A stretch of 5,251 nucleotides of DNA from Melioribacter roseus (GTDB lineage: Bacteria; Bacteroidota; Ignavibacteria; Ignavibacteriales; Melioribacteraceae): positions 1 to 5,251 of the forward strand of contig DYHC01000162.1 in the NCBI GenBank assembly GCA_020724325.1, given 5' to 3'. Numbering within the stretch: position 1 is the stretch's first letter; the number at the start of each line of letters is the position of its first letter. A program made the position numbers and the translations under genes. Shown here piece by piece: positions 1 to 4,689 of this stretch. The notes under the pieces are model-generated. The model did no database searches, was not told the DNA's origin, and saw only the letters and a program-made list of their open reading frames with translations.

Positions 1-689
1 CCCCCTGTAATGTCTCAAAAGTTTATGACAATGACCTTTCGCTAAAAGAATATTTGCAGTTACTTGAAAATTCTTTTAAAGAAACTTATCGTGTGCTTGT
101 AAACGGTGGGCGCGCATGTATTAATGTAGCAAACTTGGGACGCAAACCGTATATCCCGCTATCCGACTACATTTCCAAAATAATGATAGACATTGGTTAC
201 AATATGCGCGGGGAAATTATTTGGAACAAAGCGGCAAGCGCAAGCTCGTCAACAGCATGGGGCAGCTGGCAAAGTGCAGCAAATCCTATTCTTCGGGACA
301 TACACGAATACATTTTAGTTTTTTCCAAAGGCGACTACAACAGAATTTCTAAAGAGAAAACGAATACCATTACAAAAGAGCAATTTATGGAATGGACAAG
401 ATCTATTTGGACTATGAATGCTGAAAGTGCAAGACGAATTGGACATCCCGCACCCTTTCCGGAAGAACTACCATTTCGCCTCATCCAGCTTTACTCATTC
501 AAAGACGACATCATTCTTGACCCTTTTATGGGAAGCGGAACGACAGCAGTTTCAGCAATCAAGTCGGACAGAAAATTTGTAGGTTACGACATCAGCCAAG
601 AATACATTGACCTTGCAGAGAAAAGAATATTACCGCTACTCCAACAGACAAAAATTAAATTTGAATTGCAGAGAAACAATGAAGACTAA
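1..689 (+). CDS. Beta-class DNA methyltransferase (N4-cytosine or N6-adenine), 5' partial
   Basis: This is a SAM-dependent DNA methyltransferase acting on an exocyclic amino group of a base. The reading frame is open to the left edge, so the true start lies outside; 228 codons are visible from position 3. Order of motifs: the catalytic motif IV (normally S/D-P-P-Y) is at the very left edge and reads Pro-Cys-Asn-Val. It is followed by YDNDLSL and a conserved block GGRACINVANLGRKP. Further on come HPAPFPEELP and then the SAM-binding motif DPFMGSGTT at visible residues 173-181, followed by VGYDIS. Catalytic motif before SAM motif is the beta-class order. No restriction endonuclease is seen downstream; a partner could lie upstream, or the enzyme could be solitary. 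A Cys replaces the usual aromatic residue of motif IV. Its stop is 12 nt before the first attC-like site, so it sits as a cassette gene. The family is secure; target base and sequence are unknown. Confidence 0.9.
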   Translation, partial: PCNVSKVYDNDLSLKEYLQLLENSFKETYRVLVNGGRACINVANLGRKPYIPLSDYISKIMIDIGYNMRGEIIWNKAASASSSTAWGSWQSAANPILRDIHEYILVFSKGDYNRISKEKTNTITKEQFMEWTRSIWTMNAESARRIGHPAPFPEELPFRLIQLYSFKDDIILDPFMGSGTTAVSAIKSDRKFVGYDISQEYIDLAEKRILPLLQQTKIKFELQRNNED

Positions 690-701
690 TGAAGCCAACT
701 C

Positions 702-834
702 CGCTAACAAGGGCTTGGAGGAAATGGCGGTTGCGGTAAAGAAAAAAACTGCGAAGCATTAAATAAACTTTTATAGCGGGGGACAGTGCAGTGTGTTTTA
801 GTCCGCCACTTCGCCAAGCTGCAAACCGTTAAGC
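702..834 (+). repeat. attC-like site 1 (133 bp)
   Basis: Left core CGCTAAC (702-708) and right core GTTAAGC (828-834, a full match to GTTRRRY) bound an imperfect palindrome. The arms pair as GCTTGG (713-718) with CCAAGC (814-819) and TGGCGG (725-730) with CCGCCA (803-808). The left arm between these blocks is one base longer than the right, giving an unpaired base of the kind that orients real attC hairpins. About 70 bp of variable sequence fills the middle. It lies directly behind the methyltransferase gene. Recombination would be expected between G828 and T829, making position 829 the first base of the next cassette. Confidence 0.7.
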
Positions 835-891
835 ACACATAGTAAAAACGCTTTGTTAACAAATTATTCTAACTTGATAAATAAAATTTAC

Positions 892-1977
892 ATGAAGACA
901 TTACGAAATTTCTTTTATTATTTACTTCTTACATTATTAGTAAGCTGTGACTCATATTCCAATAAAGGATTTAGCGAAAAGGAGATTGTTTTTTATAGTA
1001 AAGCAGACGAAATCATGTTGTCAGGCACATTGACACTACCTGATAATAAAGATAAAGTTCCTGCCGTAGTTTTGATTCATGGTTCTGGTCCACACAATCG
1101 TGATTTAGAATTTGGTGACCATAAATTATTTAAAGACTTAGCTGAATATCTATCTGGTAAGGGAATCGCAGTTTTGAGATATGATAAAAGGGGTGTCGGT
1201 AAATCCAAAGGACAATTTATAGCTTATGATTTAGATAATTACAAAAATGATGGCATTGCAGGTGTTGAATATCTAAAAACAATAGATATGGTTGATAGAT
1301 CAAAGATTGGTGCAATTGGTCTTAGTGAAGGCGGTATTGTTGTTCCGATGATGGCAAATTCTTGCAATGATATAAATTTTGCTGTACTACTTGGTAGTCC
1401 TGGTGTTTGGGGTAAGGATTTTTTTTATGCTTCACAATTAGCAATGACCAAAGCGGCAGGATTTAATCAGAGTGATATAAATGAAATGACAAATATATTT
1501 GATAAATTTTGGCCATTACTTGTAAAAGAGAGATTAAATTCTGATGAAGAATATCAATTGAAGTCGTTATTAAAAACATTATGGAATTACATAGATTTGG
1601 AAAGCAAAATCGATTTAGGGTACATAGATAGTAATGTTGAATTCTGGTTCAATAATTTTCGTAGTGAGAAAGTGCGTAGTTTTTATAATTACGACCCAAA
1701 GAAAATCTTGTCGCAATTAAAATGCCCAATTCTTGCCCTAAACGGAGATAAGGATGTTCAAGCGGTTTCAACGGTTAATTTAACCGCGATACAAAATGCG
1801 TTAGAAAACGGAACCTGCAAAGACTTTATAACGTTAGAGTTAAAAAATCATAATCATATATTCCAAATTTGTAAAACTGGTAAAGTTTCTGAATATAAGT
1901 ATATTAAAGGGACAATGTCTGATGAATCCTTATCACTAATTGAAAAATGGATAAAGACTACAACGAAAACAGAATAA
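892..1977 (+). CDS. Lipoprotein alpha/beta hydrolase (COG1073-like serine hydrolase)
   Basis: This is a 361-aa serine hydrolase of the alpha/beta fold, probably an esterase or acyl hydrolase anchored in the envelope; its substrate cannot be read from sequence. The ATG at 892 is chosen over an in-frame TTG at 853 because it begins a clean lipoprotein signal: Lys2, a hydrophobic stretch at residues 7-17, and lipobox LVSC with Cys19 as lipidation site. The oxyanion-loop motif HGSGP is at 63-67 and RYDKRGVGKS at 96-105. The nucleophile elbow GLSEGG places Ser145 as catalytic. The acid is Asp288 (or Asp286) in NGDKDV, and the base is His322 in the NHIFQ context. The triad is complete, so the enzyme should be active. 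There is no clear Shine-Dalgarno, only an AT-rich leader. It is the sole gene of its cassette, between attC-like sites 1 and 2, so it may depend on read-through transcription. Confidence 0.9.
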   Translation: MKTLRNFFYYLLLTLLVSCDSYSNKGFSEKEIVFYSKADEIMLSGTLTLPDNKDKVPAVVLIHGSGPHNRDLEFGDHKLFKDLAEYLSGKGIAVLRYDKRGVGKSKGQFIAYDLDNYKNDGIAGVEYLKTIDMVDRSKIGAIGLSEGGIVVPMMANSCNDINFAVLLGSPGVWGKDFFYASQLAMTKAAGFNQSDINEMTNIFDKFWPLLVKERLNSDEEYQLKSLLKTLWNYIDLESKIDLGYIDSNVEFWFNNFRSEKVRSFYNYDPKKILSQLKCPILALNGDKDVQAVSTVNLTAIQNALENGTCKDFITLELKNHNHIFQICKTGKVSEYKYIKGTMSDESLSLIEKWIKTTTKTE

Positions 1978-1985
1978 TATACTGC

Positions 1986-2117
1986 GTGTGTTAACACACA
2001 ATATTGCCAATGGCGGGGGAGTGTAAATTTGAACCGCTCTGCCCCACACCAAGGTTTGTAACCGTGGATAAGGATGAAGCACACAAACCGCCGCTGTTCA
2101 TATTGTCGCACTTTAGC
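1986..2117 (+). repeat. attC-like site 2 (about 130 bp)
   Basis: Left core GTGTGTTAAC (1986-1995) and right core CTTTAGC (2111-2117) bound an imperfect palindrome. The arms pair as ACAATAT (1998-2004) with ATATTGT (2100-2106) and GGCGG (2012-2016) with CCGCC (2088-2092). A small hairpin lies in the middle: CCA and GGTT (2049-2056) against AACC and TGG (2060-2067), with one mismatch. The right core departs from GTTRRRY at its first base. The left core matches the reverse complement of the start of the cassette it closes (GTTAAGCACAC at 828) apart from one missing base. It starts 8 bp after the hydrolase stop. Confidence 0.62.
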
Positions 2118-2162
2118 AATCATTATAAGACGACAAAGTAAAGTTGAAACTGACTACAAGAA

Positions 2163-2201
2163 ATGAATAAAGAATCTGTCAAAGGAACACACAAAATATG
2201 A
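2163..2201 (+). CDS. Possible 12-codon leader peptide overlapping the reductase start
   Basis: An ATG at 2163 opens a 12-codon frame (MNKESVKGTHKI) whose TGA (2199-2201) overlaps the ATG of the reductase in an ATGA arrangement, the classic geometry for translational coupling. It has no evident Shine-Dalgarno of its own. Short leader frames near recombination sites are known to help translation of integron cassette genes that lack good ribosome sites. This could equally be a chance frame in AT-rich sequence. Confidence 0.25.
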   Translation: MNKESVKGTHKI

Positions 2202-2767
2202 GAAAAGTAATTGCAGCAATAAACATGACGCTTGATGGGTTTTGCGACCATACTGCCGGACTTGTTGCTGATGAAGAACTGCATTATCATTATGCAGAAC
2301 TCTTGAATAATACAGGAGTTATATTATATGGACGAACAACCTACCAACTCATGCAATTTTGGCAAACATTATTGAAAAACCCTTCTGAAGAAAAATCAAT
2401 GAATGACTTTGCAGTTTCAATAGACAAAATTGAAAAACTCGTTTTCTCAAACACAATAAAAGACACGGGCTGGAACACTGCTAAACTTGCGAAAAGACCA
2501 CTTAACGAAGAAGTTTTGGAACTAAAACAAAAATCAGGGAAAGATATTTTTGTTGGAAGCAGGAGTTTGATTATTCAACTTTTGAATAGTAATCTTATTG
2601 ACGAATTTCAAATTTGTATCCATCCCGTCATAGAAGGAAAAGGTCTGCGGTTGTTTGACCAAATAAATCATAAGATTGTTTTCAAACTTGTTAAGACAAA
2701 ATCCCTGAATTCAGGTGCAACAGTTTTTTACTATGAACCGACATCAGAAAAAACAACGAGCCGCTAA
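2198..2767 (+). CDS. Dihydrofolate reductase-fold protein (RibD C-terminal family, YyaP/YwjB-like)
   Basis: This 189-aa protein belongs to the RibD-C/DHFR-like superfamily, presumed NADPH-dependent cytoplasmic reductases of mostly unknown substrate. Visible hallmarks are the N-terminal NMTLDGF at residues 9-15, GRTTY at 45-49, the nucleotide-binding turn GSRSLIIQLL starting at Gly120, and HPVIEGKGLRLF from His142. The length is typical for the stand-alone family. The start at 2198 follows an AAAGGA (2181-2186) at a rather long 11-nt spacing, and it overlaps the end of a possible leader frame. The stop TAA (2765-2767) lies inside the left core of attC-like site 3, so the last few residues are encoded at the recombination site and look non-conserved (charged and Thr/Ser-rich). 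It is not a classical trimethoprim-resistance DfrA or DfrB protein by sequence, and no resistance role is claimed. Confidence 0.88.
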   Translation: MRKVIAAINMTLDGFCDHTAGLVADEELHYHYAELLNNTGVILYGRTTYQLMQFWQTLLKNPSEEKSMNDFAVSIDKIEKLVFSNTIKDTGWNTAKLAKRPLNEEVLELKQKSGKDIFVGSRSLIIQLLNSNLIDEFQICIHPVIEGKGLRLFDQINHKIVFKLVKTKSLNSGATVFYYEPTSEKTTSR

Positions 2768-2895
2768 CATCATATTGACATTAGTGAGGCGGACAGATAT
2801 AAACTCAACATTTGTTCTTCTATTGGGCATTTGTGCTAATGTTGAGCTGACGTTTTTCGTATGCCCCGTCATCGCTAATACGCAAACCGTTACCA
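2762..2895 (+). repeat. attC-like site 3 (134 bp) with inner hairpin
   Basis: Left core CGCTAAC (2762-2768) and right core starting GTTA (2889) bound the palindrome. The left block CCGCTAACA (2761-2769) and right block GCAAACCGTTA (2882-2892) are identical to those of site 1 (701-709 and 821-831). The arms pair as ATTAG (2780-2784) with CTAAT (2875-2879), then a GC-rich block around 2788-2792 with CCCCG (2864-2868). The middle holds a perfect 9-bp inverted repeat, CTCAACATT (2804-2812) and AATGTTGAG (2838-2846), a second hairpin nested in the first. The stop codon of the reductase is within the left core. Confidence 0.68.
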
Positions 2896-2917
2896 CCAAA
2901 CAGATTAAGTGAAAAAA

Positions 2918-3316
2918 ATGGCGAAGACAAAAATTCCGGATGAGATCAAAGAGAAGGCAAAGAAGATAATTGCTGATTTCAATTTTAGGGAATATAAAGG
3001 GAAATCGGGAATAGAATACTATGCAATCTTCAAAGGTGACCACCTATACTTAAATCGAAAAGAAGGTCGAAAAGACGGCCCAATTGCAAGACTCAAATAT
3101 AACGGCAGGATTGATAACTGGGGATTCGCAATTTTCAAATGGAGCACTGAACGTTATGATCCTGATGTATTCTATTTTCCAGGGCAACAACATCTTAATG
3201 GAACCATCCAAGGGGCTTTAAAGGCAGGAAACGAAGCCTATCCTCCAAGTTTGGAATCTTATCTTGAAGAAATGTCAGAGTATTTGAAGCAAATTTTGCG
3301 AAATAAAATTTATTGA
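2918..3316 (+). CDS. Conserved-looking 132-aa protein of unknown function
   Basis: I do not recognise a named family. The protein is soluble, with no signal peptide or membrane segment. It has a charged N-terminal helix (IPDEIKEKAKKII, residues 5-17), a middle part rich in aromatic residues and Gly that looks like beta strands (EYYAIFKGDHLYLNRK, GPIARLKYNG, WGFAIFKWS), and a motif-like stretch YDPDVFYFPG followed by NGTIQGALKAG and EAYPP. It ends in a helix (LEEMSEYLKQIL). The density of Tyr, Phe, Trp, Gly and Pro suggests a real, constrained fold. An in-frame GTG at 2909 would add three residues; ATG 2918 is preferred. No strong Shine-Dalgarno is seen. It is the first gene of cassette 4, and a decayed Cys-rich gene begins 3 nt after its stop, suggesting that the two once formed a small operon. 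Confidence 0.8.
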   Translation: MAKTKIPDEIKEKAKKIIADFNFREYKGKSGIEYYAIFKGDHLYLNRKEGRKDGPIARLKYNGRIDNWGFAIFKWSTERYDPDVFYFPGQQHLNGTIQGALKAGNEAYPPSLESYLEEMSEYLKQILRNKIY

Positions 3317-3319
3317 AAA

Positions 3320-3515
3320 ATGAGTGAAGGAAAATATTGTTTTAATGATGGTACAGAAAATGATTCCGATTTATTACGCAAACCAAATTTATGTTTAGTA
3401 TGTCAAAAAGGATTCAGTTCCGAATGAAGCAATGAGATGTAATTAAAATCGAATGGATCAAAAATAAAGCAGTGATTTTAAATTTCTTGCATTTGAAAAG
3501 AAAAGTGAAAAATAA
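3320..3515 (+). pseudogene. Decayed four-cysteine mini-protein (frameshift plus two stops)
   Basis: The intact-looking part is a 35-codon frame (3320-3427) with Cys7 and the pair CLVC (Cys25, Cys28). Around 3403-3410 the coding sense moves to the +1 frame. Reading on there gives KKDSVPNEAMRCN, stop, NRMDQK, stop, SSDFKFLAFEKKSEK, and then TAA at 3513-3515. With one base removed and the two TAA codons (3444-3446, 3465-3467) repaired, a 64-residue protein with a C-x17-C-x2-C-x11-C pattern results, compatible with a small zinc-binding fold. From memory this resembles short Bacteroidota proteins with CFxDGTE, KPxLCxxCKKDD, PNE and CNLNRxDQ segments; I could not check this. The final stop sits in the left core of attC-like site 4, exactly as for the reductase cassette, which supports the reconstruction. 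It follows the unknown 132-aa gene by 3 nt. Alternatively the 35-aa frame could be a functional short peptide. Confidence 0.62.
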
Positions 3516-3554
3516 CATCAGTGTGCAGGCGGACCGTTGTGAGCAATGTTAATA
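3510..3554 (+). repeat. Short attC-like site 4 (45 bp)
   Basis: AAATAAC (3510-3516) at the left and GTTAATA (3548-3554) at the right contain the inverted pair TAACAT (3513-3518) and ATGTTA (3546-3551). The centre carries GGCGGACCG, echoing the GGCGGAC of site 3. The arms between core and centre pair poorly and the variable middle of the other sites is missing. It looks like a collapsed or internally deleted site. It does fall exactly between the end of one cassette gene and the leader of the next. Confidence 0.42.
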
Positions 3555-3569
3555 AAACACAAATTTTAT

Positions 3570-3573
3570 AGGA
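3570..3573 (+). promoter_or_regulatory. Shine-Dalgarno of the nitroreductase gene
   Basis: AGGA is followed by 7 nt (TAATAAA) and then the ATG at 3581. It is the best-spaced ribosome site in the window and fixes the start of the nitroreductase. Confidence 0.55.
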
Positions 3574-3580
3574 TAATAAA

Positions 3581-4219
3581 ATGAAAAAAGGAATTTTGAT
3601 TTGCTGGATTTTCGCCTTAATAACAAATTTATTTGCACAAAATAAAGAGTCAATTGTGTTAAACCCGCCTAGTAAGGATAGAGGAAAAACTGTTATTAAT
3701 GCTTTGTCGCAGAGAGCATCGGTAAGAGAATTTGATACAACAAGAATTTCGCATCAAGATATGTCAGATTTGCTGTGGGCTGCAAATGGAATTAACCGTC
3801 CAGAGACTGGAATGAGAACAGCATCATCAGCAATGAATTCACAAGATATTGACATATTTATTTTTATAGAAAACGGGATTTATATTTATAATGCTCAACA
3901 GCATATTCTTGAATTAGTTGTAAATGGGGATAATCGGAAAATATTTTCGAGACAAGAAACTGATTCACACCCGCCATTAATTTGTCTGTTGGTTTCTGAC
4001 ATATCTCGTTTTAGCCGGGGAGAAAATACACAAAAGTTAGAATGGGCAGCTATAGATGCCGGCATAGTTGCACAGAATATCTTACTATTTTGTACTTCAA
4101 TAGACATGGTTGGTCGACCCCGGGCAGGAATGAATAAAAAAATTATAAAGGTGTTGTTAAGTTTAAATGAAACACAGTACCCATTGCTTAACATTCCCAT
4201 ATCATATAAGAAAGATTAA
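3581..4219 (+). CDS. Exported SagB/ThcOx-type nitroreductase-family protein
   Basis: This is a 212-aa FMN-dependent oxidoreductase of the nitroreductase superfamily, closest in layout to the SagB/ThcOx branch. The start carries a signal peptide: Lys2-Lys3, a hydrophobic core at residues 5-18, and likely cleavage after Ala19 leaving Gln20 first, so the product should be periplasmic. The flavin-phosphate motif RASVREF is at 45-51. LLWAANGINRP at 64-74 is followed by SSAMNSQ at 82-88, where the family usually has PSA-x-N-x-Q. The C-terminal half has EWAAIDAGIVAQNILL at 154-169 and GRPRAGMN at 178-185. In SagB relatives the enzyme oxidises thiazolines or oxazolines in peptide natural products, but no precursor or cyclodehydratase is nearby, and stand-alone periplasmic members are common in this type of genome. 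Substrate unknown. It is the last recognisable cassette gene, with a good Shine-Dalgarno and a leader of about 30 nt after site 4. Confidence 0.87.
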   Translation: MKKGILICWIFALITNLFAQNKESIVLNPPSKDRGKTVINALSQRASVREFDTTRISHQDMSDLLWAANGINRPETGMRTASSAMNSQDIDIFIFIENGIYIYNAQQHILELVVNGDNRKIFSRQETDSHPPLICLLVSDISRFSRGENTQKLEWAAIDAGIVAQNILLFCTSIDMVGRPRAGMNKKIIKVLLSLNETQYPLLNIPISYKKD

Positions 4220-4226
4220 ACACAGC

Positions 4227-4383
4227 GTACAACACGCAATATTAAAAAATGGAAAACCATCGTTTTGTGCTTATAATGCTAAAAGAGTTTTTTCGAATGA
4301 AGAAATGAAAAATGTTAATGAGCTAATAATTGGATTTACCTCGTCTCTGTTATTAACAGTAAATTGGATTTGCTACGTTAGCA
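4227..4383 (+). repeat. Weak attC-like site 5 at the array end
   Basis: It begins GTACAAC (4227-4233) 7 bp after the nitroreductase stop and ends GTTAGCA (4377-4383). The arms pair AAC then GCAA (4231-4233, 4236-4239) with TTGC then GTT (4370-4373, 4377-4379). The stretch CGCAATATT resembles the CACAATATT of site 2. Inside are a 13-nt near-palindrome CTGTTATTAACAG (4347-4359) and a direct repeat AATTGGATTT (4328-4337 and 4362-4371). Pairing is weaker than at sites 1 to 3. A competing hairpin, ATGTTAATGAGCTAAT (4312-4327) against 4377-4393, overlaps its right end. Confidence 0.33.
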
Positions 4384-4393
4384 ACATTAACAT

Positions 4394-4689
4394 CTGAACC
4401 TTATTGACCTGGTAATTGTATGGATTTCCCCAACGCCAATCTCCTTAAATACTATAGTCAAAGACTTATAAATTTGACAAAAATCCATCGGAAATTCTTT
4501 TACATTCAAGATTTATTCTTCTTTATAAGTCTCTGACATACAAGCAGGATTTTCTTCCTACTTATTTTCCTCCTAATTTTTTGACAACATTTTCTCTACT
4601 GCCTATTTACAACATTAATTACTAAACGGATTTAGACAGATTTTTTATTTGTCCCGTTTGCGTGATAAGACAGTCTAAATTATAAGAAT
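4394..4689. other. Intergenic stretch without a gene
   Basis: No frame on either strand looks coding. The plus strand is pyrimidine-rich. Two inverted repeats are seen: the 81-bp unit at 4457-4537, listed separately, and a pair of overlapping repeats between 4624 and 4680. In the latter, AAACGG (4624-4629) pairs with CCGTTT (4654-4659), and ATTTAGAC (4630-4637) pairs with GTCTAAAT (4673-4680). These lie just past the end of the convergent thioredoxin gene and might end its transcript, but the loops are long and no T-run follows, so a terminator is not called. Confidence 0.6.
4457..4537. repeat. 81-bp unit with 16-nt inverted ends
   Basis: GTCAAAGACTTATAAA (4457-4472) and TTTATAAGTCTCTGAC (4522-4537) are inverted copies with one mismatch, separated by 49 bp. 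ATA flanks both outer ends (4454-4456 and 4538-4540), which may be chance in such AT-rich sequence. It could be a miniature inverted-repeat element, a remnant of one, or a bidirectional transcription-ending hairpin between converging units. Confidence 0.5.

Larger units (their letters stand above)
1..4393 (+). mobile_element. Integron-type gene-cassette array, no integrase in view
   Basis: Five consecutive same-strand units of unrelated function are each closed by an imperfect palindrome that starts with an AAC core and ends with a GTT core. These are the attC-like sites listed separately. Sites 1 and 3 share CCGCTAACA at the left end and GCAAACCGTTA at the right end. The first bases of cassette 2 are complementary to its own terminal box, as expected if the cassette once existed as a circle. 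No tyrosine recombinase of the IntI type is encoded here, so this is either the distal part of a chromosomal integron or an integrase-less attC cluster. The left boundary lies outside the window. The right boundary is set at the last candidate site and is uncertain. The alternative is a family of dispersed palindromic repeats that are not recombined by an integrase. Confidence 0.68.

Noticed and set aside
853..894. TTG start for the hydrolase and a TTGTTA/GATAAA promoter-like pair
   Set aside because: The ATG at 892 begins a proper lipoprotein signal. The promoter-like pair would leave almost no leader and matches consensus only in part.
1854..2123. 89-codon minus-strand frame opposite the hydrolase end
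   Set aside because: It covers the hydrolase C-terminus and the palindrome of site 2, with no family resemblance; it is a shadow.
702..2895. CRISPR array
   Set aside because: The repeats are long, imperfect palindromes separated by whole genes, not short direct repeats with uniform spacers.
2744..3043. Frames on both strands across site 3 (including 2715-2912 on the plus strand)
   Set aside because: They read through the attC-like palindrome and overlap clear genes in other frames; composition is not protein-like.
3895..4200. 101-codon minus-strand frame inside the nitroreductase
   Set aside because: It lies fully within a gene whose conserved motifs are on the plus strand.
4167..4397. 76-codon plus-strand frame overlapping the nitroreductase end, and a 19-codon frame at 4249-4308
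   Set aside because: Neither has a ribosome site or recognisable features, and both run through the repeat-rich end of the array.
4581..4609. TTGACA with TATTTA at 17-bp spacing
   Set aside because: The -10 match is poor and no plus-strand gene follows; an AT-rich coincidence is likely.
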